Positions 1 through 8,236 are shown, counted from the stretch's first letter. The stretch is DNA of 64,000 bases from Lachancea mirantina (GCA_900074745.1 LT598469.1:310001-374000), one strand, 5' to 3'. Notes: generated by a model not told the origin, from the sequence alone. Made by a program: numbers and translations.

Positions 1-747
1 GAAGCGGTCGATACTAAGGCCATGGATCAACTGATTGTGGAAAGGCCCAACAAGCCTCGGTATCACAAAACACATAAGGGTGATGAACTAATAGAGGATC
101 CAATTGAAAATGAAAATGAACCCGAGGACATTATATTTAATAAGGATATAATAGCAGCTAAGCGCAAAGACCTGAATAATTCGATAGACGAAGAAGGATC
201 CTTCGGTGGTCATTCTGAAGATCCTACTCCGGAATCAGCAAGTCAAAGTGATGCTGCCATTCATCCCCAAGTATCAAACCATGAAAAGCTTCTCTTCGAA
301 ATTACCGTCGATTACTCCGATATTGCATGTCACTTCAAGTCGGAATTGTATTATATTGGTTCATCTGAGCACGTTGAGCAGAAGGTTGTCAGCGAAGTCG
401 TGGGGGATGCCAAGTTAAGAGTAGAGGGTCGCCTGAGCGCTGCTGAAGGCGACAAGTATCTCATTCAGATGTCCAACAGTCGCATTTTCCTCGCTTTTCG
501 GTTGAAAGCTAAAGGCGACGATCAAAACTTTGCCGAGTTTGACAGATTATTCGAGTTTTTGACATCGAGACAAAGGTATGGAGCTTTGGAACCCAAGAAG
601 AGCTACGTTCGCCATGTATATATGATTCCCTGCGAGAATCATGAATACCCTGACATTCTTGACTGCATTTCGTCAACTGAAGGCTTCTCCAAAAATGCCA
701 AAAATGTCTTTGTGATAGCGGTTGTAAGATCTGATTTAATTAAATGA
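1..747 (+). CDS. BYE1: BYE1-like transcription factor, C-terminal part (cut by window edge)
   Basis: The reading frame is open from base 1 through the ATG at 22 to a TGA at 745-747, so the gene starts left of the window. The visible 248 residues hold an acidic, Asn/Glu-rich linker followed by a domain that looks like SPOC: a Phe/Leu-rich core, an Arg-Gln-Arg-Tyr-Gly stretch, then Val-Tyr-Met-Ile-Pro and a closing beta strand near the C-terminus. Bye1 binds RNA polymerase II through a TFIIS-like domain and carries PHD and SPOC domains; only the last would lie here. The neighbouring RPL14 and SFT1 match the S. cerevisiae YKL005-YKL006 order, which supports the name. It converges on RPL14, with 153 bp between stop codons. 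Confidence 0.82.
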   Translation, partial: EAVDTKAMDQLIVERPNKPRYHKTHKGDELIEDPIENENEPEDIIFNKDIIAAKRKDLNNSIDEEGSFGGHSEDPTPESASQSDAAIHPQVSNHEKLLFEITVDYSDIACHFKSELYYIGSSEHVEQKVVSEVVGDAKLRVEGRLSAAEGDKYLIQMSNSRIFLAFRLKAKGDDQNFAEFDRLFEFLTSRQRYGALEPKKSYVRHVYMIPCENHEYPDILDCISSTEGFSKNAKNVFVIAVVRSDLIK

Positions 748-900
748 GCGCATGAAAGTAATGTAGGTTGAAGAAAGTTTTGTCAAACTAAAGCGGAAAG
801 GTTTTAGATATACATTATGTTATTGAAATAATATATATTTCGTGCCTTGGTAAAGATGTGATGTGAGGAAAAATTATGCGCAAGACATGGCGTGTCAGAT

Positions 901-1538
901 TTAGGCCTTGGCGACAGCCTTCCTGACAGCGTATCTTCTCTGCTTCTTCAAAACCATGACTTGGAATCTCTCGAAGTCAGATAGAGAGGAACGAGTCTCA
1001 CGTTGAGCAATCTTCTTAGCCCAAGAAGAGGCAGCCCATTTGTCATTGACACCAGCAGCGACCCACTTCTTAGAGACAACACCAGTCTTGGAACCTCTTG
1101 GCAAGCTGAAGGTCAATGGAGTCAAGACAACGTGACCCAAGTTAACAGCCTGACGTGGGACACCGGATTCTGGACCATCAATCAAAGCCTGTTATCAAAG
1201 TTAGTAATTAGTATTTTAAAACAATGCGATTGAGAAACTTCAGTTGCCAGCCTGTATGCAAAGACTTCGAGAACGACATGTGTGATCCAGCTGGTTCAAA
1301 CAGGCGCTTCGTAGACTTCTTTGTTCTCTCTGATTACTCCTGTGGAAGTATCTCAAAAGCTCCAGACATTCAATCTTTTCTCCAATTCTGTAGACAATCT
1401 AGCACATACTCTTCTTTGGTCGATGATCTCAACGATGGTGGCCAACTTGCCGGCAGAAGGACCCTTCTTGACCAAAACAACACGGCCAACCTCAACCAAT
1501 CTCCAGTGAGAGTTCTTGACAGTAGATTCAGTGGACAT
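901..1538 (-). CDS. RPL14: 60S ribosomal protein L14 (eL14), two exons
   Basis: Exon 1 is 1410-1538 (43 codons, ATG at 1538) and exon 2 is 901-1188. The joined protein is 138 residues, the usual yeast L14 length, and reads collinearly with S. cerevisiae Rpl14 through the junction (Ile-Asp-Gln-Arg-Arg then Ala-Leu-Ile-Asp-Gly-Pro). The donor is a consensus GTATGT and the acceptor CAG is preceded by a perfect TACTAAC. L14 is a basic component of the large cytosolic subunit. One copy stands where S. cerevisiae has the RPL14A/RPL14B pair. Two Rap1-type sites lie about 220-270 bp upstream, the usual ribosomal-protein promoter arrangement. Confidence 0.96.
1189..1409 (-). other. RPL14 spliceosomal intron
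   Basis: This 221-nt intron lies after codon 43 (phase 0). On the minus strand the donor is GTATGT at 1409-1404. The branch motif TACTAAC lies at 1206-1200, and the CAG acceptor at 1191-1189. Eleven nucleotides separate the branch heptamer from the exon, a short distance shared with the other two introns here. I saw no snoRNA boxes inside it. Confidence 0.95.
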
Positions 1539-1755
1539 TACTACCTAGTCTTTTGGTGAATGTTTCGCAGCAAATTCGAGAGTGATAACGTTGTAACAAA
1601 GTATACTGGAAAGAATTGATTACAGTTTGCGTCGGAACCATTCTACAGGAAATTCGTGAACTATGATATCAACAACAGAAGATAGCATGTATATGTTTGG
1701 GTTGTTGGCCTTGCAATTTTCGCTGAATGTGTATAAATTTGTGAATTGTGAACGC

Positions 1756-1809
1756 GGTGTATGGGCGTAAAAAGAAAAATTTCAATAGAATTGGAGTATG
1801 TAAGGGTGT
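1756..1809 (-). promoter_or_regulatory. Two Rap1-type sites of the RPL14 promoter
   Basis: On the minus strand ACGCCCATACACC (1768-1756) and ACACCCTTACAT (1809-1798) both fit the Rap1 consensus ACACCCRYACAYM with at most two changes. They share orientation and lie 30 bp apart, about 220-270 bp before the RPL14 ATG. A T-rich run on the same strand follows, the classic Rap1/Fhl1/Ifh1 ribosomal-protein promoter layout. They may also drive the divergent snoRNA transcript. Confidence 0.75.
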
Positions 1810-1875
1810 TTGATCGAAAACAGGGAAACTTTTCGGAAAAGAGCTTCGATCGAAGTTAGATATGAAAAAAAACAC

Positions 1876-1883
1876 TATATAAG
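1876..1883 (+). promoter_or_regulatory. TATA box upstream of the snoRNA locus
   Basis: TATATAAG matches TATAWAAR on the plus strand, 164 bp before the first snoRNA stem and away from any plus-strand coding start. It is the best visible core promoter element for the snoRNA precursor; no start site can be read from sequence. Confidence 0.45.
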
Positions 1884-2039
1884 CATCCTTATAGCTTTTC
1901 TCTTCGCAATGCTCTTGATGGTGAATAGTGGGAACAGGCGTAAAGAAAGCGAACTGTTGTGAACCGAGGGCAACTGGAAAAGGATTTTCAGAACTCAGTA
2001 ATAGCATACGCTCTTTCAATTGACGCAGCTTTCCTGTTT

Positions 2040-2157
2040 CAGTTGCTTTAAGTGATGATATAATTTGCGGTTGAGAGCGAGGCTACCTGAGACACGCCTA
2101 GTCTCATTATGGGGTCCCGTAAGATGCAATCAAACTCATAACTGAGTAAAGTGACTG
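2040..2157 (+). ncRNA. SNR87: C/D box snoRNA, snR87-like (18S A436 methylation guide)
   Basis: C box GTGATGA is at 2052-2058 and D box CTGA at 2142-2145. Flanks 2040-2050 and 2147-2157 pair over 11 positions (two G-U wobbles) to form the terminal stem. A D' box TTGA at 2071-2074 is preceded by TAATTTGCG, complementary to nine bases of yeast 18S rRNA. The fifth base upstream of D' pairs with A436, the site methylated by S. cerevisiae snR87. I recall SNR87 mapping beside SFT1/RPL14A on chromosome XI, so position also agrees. The RNA does not overlap a recognised gene; it sits between divergent RPL14 and SFT1. rRNA numbering and the SNR87 position are from memory. Confidence 0.82.
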
Positions 2158-2160
2158 ACG

Positions 2161-2208
2161 ATGATCAGAACGGTCGAAGTTTAGAAGAAATCGACCGGCA
2201 CTGAGCGT
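2161..2208 (+). ncRNA. Putative RNase III (Rnt1) processing hairpin between two snoRNAs
   Basis: The arms 2161-2182 and 2187-2208 fold into a long stem with a few mismatches, an AA/GCA internal loop and one bulged A, capped by the tetraloop AGAA at 2183-2186. AGNN-capped stems are the Rnt1 recognition element of yeast snoRNA precursors. It begins four bases after the snR87 stem and ends 69 bases before the next candidate snoRNA stem, where a cut separating two snoRNAs would lie. Strong base pairs are the central 2171-2176 with 2192-2197 and the lower 2165-2168 with 2201-2204. Confidence 0.55.
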
Positions 2209-2276
2209 TTGTTAAAATATTTGCCAGGGAAAAGAACACGTAGAACAGTTGGATGTAAGCAGCAAGACTTGCCTCG

Positions 2277-2372
2277 GGAAACTTCTAGTATGATGAAAAA
2301 GGTCGCCTAAAGTTGAAACTTAATGAAAATTAAAGCACTTATTACACCAAGATCTACTCTGACACTGTTTCC
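2277..2372 (+). ncRNA. Candidate C/D box snoRNA, snR24-like
   Basis: A perfect C box ATGATGA is at 2290-2296 and D box CTGA at 2359-2362. Flanks GGAAAC (2277-2282) and GTTTCC (2367-2372) pair perfectly, with AGT (2287-2289) against ACT nearer the boxes. The sequence CACCAAGATCT before box D is an 11-nt complement of 25S rRNA at the region methylated by snR24/U24, and the preceding small hairpin and AATGA box recall U24 layout. Box D lies three bases further away than in U24, so the +5 rule predicts a neighbouring G rather than C1437. The other U24 guide is absent. It could be a diverged snR24 relative, a new guide, or chance. It ends 123 bp before the SFT1 ATG. Confidence 0.5.
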
Positions 2373-2495
2373 AACAAGCAAATATGTATGACTCTCTCCT
2401 CTTGAACCAGATATCACTTATAACGTTAGTGAAAATGAGGATATATGTGTACTAGAATCAATCCAGTCTTGACAATTCGTTTCGCGGAAAGCAAC

Positions 2496-2850
2496 ATGTC
2501 GACTTCTCGATATACGCAAATAGAAAACGATGTATGGATATTATGAATGCTGCTAAGTCATTTTTTCAAGCATGAAACTAATCTCATCTTAGAACAACGC
2601 ACGGCTAGATGAGCTGGCCTCTAAGCTGAGCACGTTCAGGAACGTGAATCAAGAGATTGATTCACAGGCCCGTGCTGACCTGTCAATGATGGATGAAATA
2701 CAGAATTCTTTTGGCTCGATGTACTCAAACCTCAGAAATTCATCGAGTAGGTTGGCGAGATCAATGAAAGCCGGAAATAACATATGGAAGATGGTTGGTG
2801 TGGCGCTGGCCATATTTTTCTTGACTTATGGTCTTTTTAAGGTGTTCTAA
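2496..2850 (+). CDS. SFT1: SFT1, Golgi SNARE, two exons
   Basis: Exon 1 is 2496-2531 (12 codons) and exon 2 is 2593-2850. The joined protein is 97 residues, as I recall for S. cerevisiae Sft1. It has a SNARE coiled-coil (residues about 20-75) and a C-terminal membrane anchor from about residue 78. Sft1 is an intra-Golgi v-SNARE working with Sed5. Exon 2 alone has no ATG before the conserved Phe-Arg-Asn-Val-Asn-Gln-Glu-Ile stretch, and exon 1 supplies a start like the S. cerevisiae one (Met-Ser-x-Ser-Arg-Tyr). The donor GTATGG is non-consensus at its last base. It converges on CAP1 with 33 bp between stops. Confidence 0.9.
2532..2592 (+). other. SFT1 spliceosomal intron
   Basis: The intron is 61 nt in phase 0. 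The donor is GTATGG instead of GTATGT, the best branch candidate is AACTAAT at 2576-2582, and the acceptor TTAG ends at 2592, ten bases further on. Splicing here is needed to join the conserved exon 2 to the only plausible start codon. Confidence 0.82.
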
Positions 2851-2883
2851 TTGACTAAGACAAACGGTGCCTTCAATTCCTAT

Positions 2884-3672
2884 TCATTGCGATGCCGCGG
2901 AGTCTTTTCCGATGCGGTAATTGCCGATGCCTTTACCCCAATTGATCTTCGACCTAGTGACTGGGAGTCGCCTCCTGAGAAGTTTAAACTCTTTTTCGTT
3001 TAAGTTAAAGAAATCTTTCTCCATTTCTTGCTCCCAGTTATCTTCCAGATCTTTGATTGCCGAAGCCACATCGTCAACGTTTTCAGCCTTCACGTCTTTG
3101 TCGTTTGAGAAGTTGACGTTACCTTCCTCGAAATAGTGTATACGAACATGAATTGATCCACTTAATTGCTTTGATTGCGTGTTAAATCTGTAAAAAGATT
3201 TCCATTGACCATTCCAAAAGTTAGCAGGGCTGTATTTCGTGCCTACTATAATTAGCACAATTTCATTAGCGCTTTCTCCAGGGTAGACAGCGCACGATGT
3301 TTCATTGGCAAAGCTATTCTTCACGTAGCTGTCGAGATCATTGTAAATAGCTAACTCGTTAGCTTTTAATTCTTTGTCACAAGGCTGAACGTCAAGAGCC
3401 AATCTCTTCAAGTGATCAACCGAAAACAACTGCGATGATTTCGGATCGTAAAACTTTGTACCACTTTTATTGAAATCGGAAACTATCACTGACTCACTGC
3501 CCAACTTTATGGGGATCCAATTGGCAATGTTATACTTCTCAACAGCTGCTTTAATGGCCTCTTCTCCACTTTCACCAATGATCACTTTGAGGTCTTTCAC
3601 AACCTCGGAAATTTCTCCAGAAGGACTGTTACTCACGATGTCGGAGACAATTGCGTCCAGTTGGTCCGTCAT
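2884..3672 (-). CDS. CAP1: F-actin capping protein alpha subunit
   Basis: The 262-residue protein is about the size of yeast Cap1 (268). It has the family layout: an N-terminal helical part (Leu-Asp-Ala-Ile-Val-Ser-Asp-Ile), a central beta region ending in Phe-Trp-Asn-Gly-Gln-Trp-Lys-Ser, and a basic C-terminal tail (Leu-Arg-Arg-Arg-Leu-Pro-Val-Thr-Arg-Ser-Lys-Ile-Asn-Trp). Cap1 and Cap2 form a heterodimer that caps actin barbed ends at cortical patches; the C-terminal tentacle contacts actin. The ATG at 3672 is the only sensible start. CAP1 lies next to SFT1, as in S. cerevisiae YKL006C-A/YKL007W. Its promoter lies in the 583-bp spacer to the right. Confidence 0.94.
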   Translation of the reverse strand: MTDQLDAIVSDIVSNSPSGEISEVVKDLKVIIGESGEEAIKAAVEKYNIANWIPIKLGSESVIVSDFNKSGTKFYDPKSSQLFSVDHLKRLALDVQPCDKELKANELAIYNDLDSYVKNSFANETSCAVYPGESANEIVLIIVGTKYSPANFWNGQWKSFYRFNTQSKQLSGSIHVRIHYFEEGNVNFSNDKDVKAENVDDVASAIKDLEDNWEQEMEKDFFNLNEKEFKLLRRRLPVTRSKINWGKGIGNYRIGKDSAASQ

Positions 3673-4255
3673 AATCTATCTATATATCTTTTCCTTTCGA
3701 TCAAAGCTATATGTTAAAGGGGCACCTCGTTTTGATTTTTCAAAATTCTGAAATAGTTGATATTACCAGGGTAGGGATCAGATCAAGACGTAGGCTAATT
3801 TCCGCTCGGTGCGTACAATCTATAAACCTTCTCGAACAAAGCTCGGATAAAGCACTCTCCATAGAAATTTTTTTTCAACGCTCGAGAAAGTATATACATC
3901 TTTCAAAATTAAGTGAACTATTTGAAATGTATCTGACCACTAGACCTCGAAGTACTTTTTGCTACAATCAATTTTTCGAGCCGTTGTTCAGCAGCGAAAG
4001 CGTAACTGCATATAGTGCTCACCGTGGTCCAACCGTTGATACCAGTGTGTCAAGCTCTCATGAACCCTTGCCTTCGAAAAATCTCGATTTGTCTACATTT
4101 CGGGTCATAAATGCAAGATCAAGAACAGTTATGATAAAGCCCAAGAATCAGTATCTGACTTTTTGAGGAAAAGCGTTAAAATTGTTCTGAAATCGTGTTT
4201 TATTGATAGCAAACAAAGCCTATGTTCACCACGAAGATGTATCCTTGAAAAGTAT
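3673..4255. other. CAP1 upstream / HSE1 downstream spacer
   Basis: This 583-bp spacer contains the CAP1 promoter on the minus strand (TATATAT at 3680-3686 is very close to the ATG) and the HSE1 3' end. Apart from the doubtful 151-codon frame I see no RNA boxes, tRNA promoter motifs or repeats. Confidence 0.5.
3711..4166 (+). CDS. Unrecognised 151-codon ORF in the CAP1 upstream spacer
   Basis: An ATG-started frame of 151 codons fills most of the spacer between CAP1 (divergent) and the HSE1 stop (convergent). I recognise no domain, signal peptide or membrane segment; composition is Ser/Arg-rich. Synteny gives no S. cerevisiae gene at this point. A chance open frame in the CAP1 promoter is the more likely reading; its length is the only support. 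Confidence 0.15.
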   Translation: MLKGHLVLIFQNSEIVDITRVGIRSRRRLISARCVQSINLLEQSSDKALSIEIFFQRSRKYIHLSKLSELFEMYLTTRPRSTFCYNQFFEPLFSSESVTAYSAHRGPTVDTSVSSSHEPLPSKNLDLSTFRVINARSRTVMIKPKNQYLTF

Positions 4256-5437
4256 TCAATAGCCAGGGCCTCCCAACTGCCAGCGTTGATCAGGAGCTCT
4301 TGGAGCTGAAGGACGATAAGGAGACGTTTCTATTTTAGGCGACAATGGCGCATAAGCGCGATCTAACATCTGATTGTAAGATGCCTCTGCTTCTGATAAT
4401 AGTTGCCTCAACGATGCAAGGTCGTCTCTTCTTTGCGCATATTTGCCCAGCAATTTCGTAATCTGAGGTCTTAACGGTGTCACATTACCGTATATCCTGT
4501 TAACTTCGGGATCCTGAGTTACTTCAAAGTTCCCACCTGCCGCTTGCATTGTCTTCTGTAGCCGATCGATGTTAGATTTTTGTTCAAAACATTTCTGTTC
4601 TTCTTCTGCTTCTTGACGTAATTGTTCATTATTAGGTTCAGAAATTTCGGAAACGTAATTCAATGGGAAGATGCCTATTTTTCCGCGCAGGCTGCCCCTC
4701 CACCAGTCACAGTAAACTTGTTCCACAACCATAATCACGTCGCCTCTCTTGAAAGAGAGCTCATCCGGCTCCCTTGCAACCAAGTCGTAAAGTGCCCTGA
4801 CTCTTTGAATAGGCGGTTGCGATTGATATTGGCCCTCAAAATTGGGTGAACTATGAGTCTTTTCCTTGCTCTCTTCCTTGCTCTCTTCCTTAGGAGACAG
4901 CTCAAAATCTTGAAGAGAAGCTTTCAAAGCTTGCTCAAGCTCTCTTTCCTCTCGTTCTCTACTTTCGCTGCTCAAGTCCTTTTTTCCAGGAATGTTGGGC
5001 TGTTCCAACAGCGCGGGATATGCGGTTCGAATAGACGAATTCAAATCCCGTATCGACTTCAAAGACGGATCGTTCTTCAAAGATTCAGCTAGTTGCGCAA
5101 CCATCTTGGCAACACGTTGTCGCACAAGAGTGTGTTTCTTCTTGTCTTCAACGATCGACCGCAGAACACCTGTAAAATGCTTTGAACATATGGCCTGTTG
5201 TAACCTTGAGCCGCAATTTTCCGCTAGAGCCACTATGAGTGGCAAGGTCCGCAAATTTATATTGGCATCTTTTTGTTCCAGCTGGCCTTCAATGACTTCC
5301 ATGGCATATTCACCACCGTCTTCAGGGTCTTCTCGGACCAAATCACAGGCGTCGATGATCAACTGCCAGTTGTCAGATCTCAGCCGCTCATTCGTGGCCT
5401 TAAGGATAGCCGCCTTAATCTGATATTCCAAATCCAT
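4256..5437 (-). CDS. HSE1: ESCRT-0 subunit Hse1 (STAM-like)
   Basis: This protein has 393 residues. An N-terminal VHS domain (about 5-140) is followed by a ubiquitin-interacting motif at about 162-178 (acidic run, then Ala-Leu-x-x-Ser). An SH3 domain at about 212-266 carries the Ala-Leu-Tyr-Asp-Leu start and Trp-Trp-Arg-Gly core. A GAT-like coiled coil and a Pro-rich tail close it. Hse1 pairs with Vps27 in ESCRT-0 on endosomes, sorting ubiquitinated cargo and recruiting the Rsp5 and Ubp7 machinery. The protein is slightly shorter than S. cerevisiae Hse1 (452), mostly in the C-terminal linker. It is divergent from LAG1 with 212 bp between starts, as YHL002W/YHL003C. Confidence 0.95.
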   Translation of the reverse strand: MDLEYQIKAAILKATNERLRSDNWQLIIDACDLVREDPEDGGEYAMEVIEGQLEQKDANINLRTLPLIVALAENCGSRLQQAICSKHFTGVLRSIVEDKKKHTLVRQRVAKMVAQLAESLKNDPSLKSIRDLNSSIRTAYPALLEQPNIPGKKDLSSESREREERELEQALKASLQDFELSPKEESKEESKEKTHSSPNFEGQYQSQPPIQRVRALYDLVAREPDELSFKRGDVIMVVEQVYCDWWRGSLRGKIGIFPLNYVSEISEPNNEQLRQEAEEEQKCFEQKSNIDRLQKTMQAAGGNFEVTQDPEVNRIYGNVTPLRPQITKLLGKYAQRRDDLASLRQLLSEAEASYNQMLDRAYAPLSPKIETSPYRPSAPRAPDQRWQLGGPGY

Positions 5438-5649
5438 CTGGCGAACGCTTCGTGGCTAATCAACTCTGAGTTTTGTTTGATGCCTCGATTTATTTCGTCA
5501 GTTCCTTGGTAGGCTTAACTTTCCAGTCAACCAGTCTATCATCTAATACGCATCCATATCAGTTTCGTGACCCGTTTTCGCATAAGCCACGGGAAGAGTT
5601 CTTCATTTGAATCAACAAAGAAAACAGTACTAGTGCAAGTGTATTCGCG

Positions 5650-6894
5650 ATGTCGTCACGTTTGAAGGCTCCAGATGTCAGAAAAAGGAGAACATCTTCT
5701 GTGGGGGCAATTAATCTCGGGGACACAACCGTCCCTGGGCTTTCTACGATGTCAGAGAGCCGGGAATCAAGAAGTGCGGCAGCTGCACGCATGAAGGCCC
5801 TTTCAGAAGCCTCGAAAGGAGATGCTGATCTGTTAAAAAAACTGGTACTTACCTATAGAGAGATGAGCTATCGTCATACGTGGTTGACGTCCCTTGTTAT
5901 CCTATTGATTGTATATTTGGCTTACTTCACGTCAGGCAATCGAACTGCATCTAACCCACTCCATATGTTCGTGGCCATTTCTTATCAAGTAGGTGACACC
6001 GACATGTACGCAAAGGGAATTAAGGATCTTGGCTTTGTGTTCTTCTACATGATTTTCTTTACCTTCTTACGCGAGTTCATGATGGAAGTTATATTGCGTC
6101 CTTTAACCCATAAGCTTGGTATCACCAGTCAGCATAGAGTCAAGAGAATGATGGAGCAGACCTACTCGATCTTTTACTACGGTATCTCTGGGCCCTTTGG
6201 TCTCTACATCATGTACCATACCGATCTTTGGCTGTTCGCAACAGAGCCCATGTACAAAACTTATCCAGATTTGACGAATCCTTTCCTTTACAAAGTGTTT
6301 TACCTTGGGCAAGCTGCATTTTGGACCCAACAAGCATGCATTCTGGTCTTACAGCTCGAGAAACCCAGAAAGGACTTCCAGGAATTGGTTTTCCATCATG
6401 TGGTGACACTGGCACTCATTTGGCTATCTTACGTCTTCCATTTCACTAAAATGGGGCTTGCTGTTTACATCACCATGGATGTCTCTGACTTTTGCTTGTC
6501 ACTGTCGAAGACCCTCAACTACTTGGACTCTGCGTTAACGCCTCCAGTTTTCGTTTTGTTCGTGTTTTCATGGATATACTTGCGTCACTGGGTTAACATC
6601 AAAATTTTATGGTCAGTCCTAACTGAATTTCGAACATCCGGCAACTATGTTCTCAATTTTGCTACTCAGCAATACAAATGCTGGATCTCATTACCAATTG
6701 TCTTTATTCTGATCTTAGCACTTCAGCTCGTTAACATCTATTGGCTTTTCTTGATTATGAGAATCTTGTATCGCCTTCTTTTCAAGGGCATCCAGAAAGA
6801 TGAGCGTAGCGACAGCGAGTCTGAAGAAGACAACAACGATCCCCAAAATAAAGAGGACAAAGCTACTACGCAGCCTTTGAAGAAAGACATGTAA
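5650..6894 (+). CDS. LAG1: Ceramide synthase catalytic subunit, Lag1/Lac1 type
   Basis: The 414-residue multi-spanning protein carries a TLC (TRAM-LAG1-CLN8) domain. It makes ceramide from very-long-chain acyl-CoA and sphingoid base in the ER. The first membrane segment is near residues 78-95. The Lag motif has the paired His near residues 249-250 (Phe-His-His-Val-Val-Thr) followed by Asp-Val-Ser-Asp...Lys-Thr-Leu-Asn-Tyr. The acidic C-terminal tail ends Lys-Lys-Asp-Met, which fits a KKxx ER-retrieval signal. It is a single copy where S. cerevisiae has LAG1 (YHL003C) and LAC1 (YKL008C), so it is their unduplicated ancestor-type gene; either symbol would fit. It converges on MRP4 with 124 bp between stops. 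Confidence 0.95.
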   Translation: MSSRLKAPDVRKRRTSSVGAINLGDTTVPGLSTMSESRESRSAAAARMKALSEASKGDADLLKKLVLTYREMSYRHTWLTSLVILLIVYLAYFTSGNRTASNPLHMFVAISYQVGDTDMYAKGIKDLGFVFFYMIFFTFLREFMMEVILRPLTHKLGITSQHRVKRMMEQTYSIFYYGISGPFGLYIMYHTDLWLFATEPMYKTYPDLTNPFLYKVFYLGQAAFWTQQACILVLQLEKPRKDFQELVFHHVVTLALIWLSYVFHFTKMGLAVYITMDVSDFCLSLSKTLNYLDSALTPPVFVLFVFSWIYLRHWVNIKILWSVLTEFRTSGNYVLNFATQQYKCWISLPIVFILILALQLVNIYWLFLIMRILYRLLFKGIQKDERSDSESEEDNNDPQNKEDKATTQPLKKDM

Positions 6895-7018
6895 GTTTAT
6901 ATAAGCTTCCCTTCTTTTTTCAAGTCATTTTCATTCAGACTTTACAGACGTTAAACCAGGGCATCTCACGAAACCTAGAGTATCTTTTGGATTACTTTTT
7001 TATTTACAAGATGAGATT

Positions 7019-8236
7019 TCAATTGCCTTTTGTTCCTGCGAGGGCCGACTTCAACCCAAGCTCGCCAGCTTTAGCCAAAACACTCAAAATCAAGCTGACG
7101 GATCGCGTTGAGTCGTCGTTACCAGGGATAGGATATGAGACTAGCGAGGGCTCAGAGTCTGTGTCTATAATTGCGATAGTTGGCACTCTGGCTTGCATTG
7201 CTTCTCTTAACGCAATTCTGTTTTCTGTTGGGTTCAACACAACAAGAAGATCAGGTTTGACAATACCTCTCTCTTCTTCAGGAGTCAACGGTCTTCCGGT
7301 CGGGTTTCCAGCACAATCCACTTCGTGTCTTTCCCAAACGCTGGAGATCTCAGTGGGGTTTGTTAATGTACCTGGAATCCATCTGGTTGACACATAATAG
7401 CCATTGACTCTTTGAGCAGCAAGTTGTAAAGGTCTCTTCTGGCCCTCTCTTGTCCCTAAAAACAAAATTATGCCGCCTCTCTCGGCGACTCCCTCCACGA
7501 CCTTCGCTGCTCGTTTCAAATGCGATAAAGTTTTGTTTAGATCGATGATGTGAATTCCCTTATACTCCCCATAAATGAAAGGCTGGGTCGAGGGTCTCCA
7601 CAGAGACGTTGATTGTCCCAGGTGAACACCAGCACTTGCTAGCTTCGATATTGATAACTTGTTGACAGTGGTTGGTTTAAACAAGTCGTTGTGAGGGAAA
7701 TAAACATCCTTGATGTCTGCTCCCAATTTTGCCGTTCTTTGAGCATGCTTCATTTGCCGTAGAAAGAGTTCTTGCCGAGAATATGGCTTATTTCTCGGTG
7801 TGGGCACCAAGTAGGGAAAAGACAGTTTGCCGCGCCCTAGCGAAAATGGCTTTGTCGTAATATCATCAGTTTTCCCCTCTATTACCTTGTTTTCCTGGGA
7901 AAACTGTTTCAAAAACAGGGTCAATTGTTCATCCAGCTGCTGTTCTTTCTCTGTCAGAGGAATATTGAGAGCTTCGTTCAAACCCCCCAATTCATCAATT
8001 GGCGTCCTGCTAAGCTTTCTCAATGACTCCACTACTTGATGATTGAATTCTCTCTGACGTAGAACCGACAATTGATCCTCGCTGATATCTTGTTTCTGAT
8101 CTAATTTCTCCAAATTTTTGGATTCAGCAATCTTTTGAAGGTCTCCTTGCAACAAGGCACTATTCCATCTTTTCCAAAATAACTGTTTGGTTCGACACGA
8201 AACCCGTGACACTGTCGCTAGCCCCCAGCTGAACAT
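7019..8236 (-). CDS. MRP4: Mitochondrial small-subunit ribosomal protein uS2m (Mrp4)
   Basis: This protein has 405 residues. The first about 30 are rich in Arg, Ser and Trp without acids, fitting a mitochondrial presequence. From about residue 195 the bacterial S2 fold is visible: [10 protein letters not shown], then [12 protein letters not shown], [13 protein letters not shown], and late [12 protein letters not shown]. The middle region is a fungal mitochondrial extension. Order LAG1-MRP4-SHU1 matches YHL003C-YHL004W-YHL006C. It is divergent from SHU1 (185 bp between starts). Confidence 0.95.
   Translation of the reverse strand: MFSWGLATVSRVSCRTKQLFWKRWNSALLQGDLQKIAESKNLEKLDQKQDISEDQLSVLRQREFNHQVVESLRKLSRTPIDELGGLNEALNIPLTEKEQQLDEQLTLFLKQFSQENKVIEGKTDDITTKPFSLGRGKLSFPYLVPTPRNKPYSRQELFLRQMKHAQRTAKLGADIKDVYFPHNDLFKPTTVNKLSISKLASAGVHLGQSTSLWRPSTQPFIYGEYKGIHIIDLNKTLSHLKRAAKVVEGVAERGGIILFLGTREGQKRPLQLAAQRVNGYYVSTRWIPGTLTNPTEISSVWERHEVDCAGNPTGRPLTPEEERGIVKPDLLVVLNPTENRIALREAMQARVPTIAIIDTDSEPSLVSYPIPGNDDSTRSVSLILSVLAKAGELGLKSALAGTKGN

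Noticed and set aside
1820-1850. CTTTTCCGAAAAG considered as a centromere CDEIII core
   Set aside because: It lacks the TGNTTTCCGAA context and has no CACRTG plus AT-rich partner at the right distance. It lies in the RPL14 promoter.
1669-2019. 116-codon minus-strand frame in the RPL14 promoter
   Set aside because: It covers the Rap1 sites and TATA box and has no recognisable features. Promoter function explains the region.
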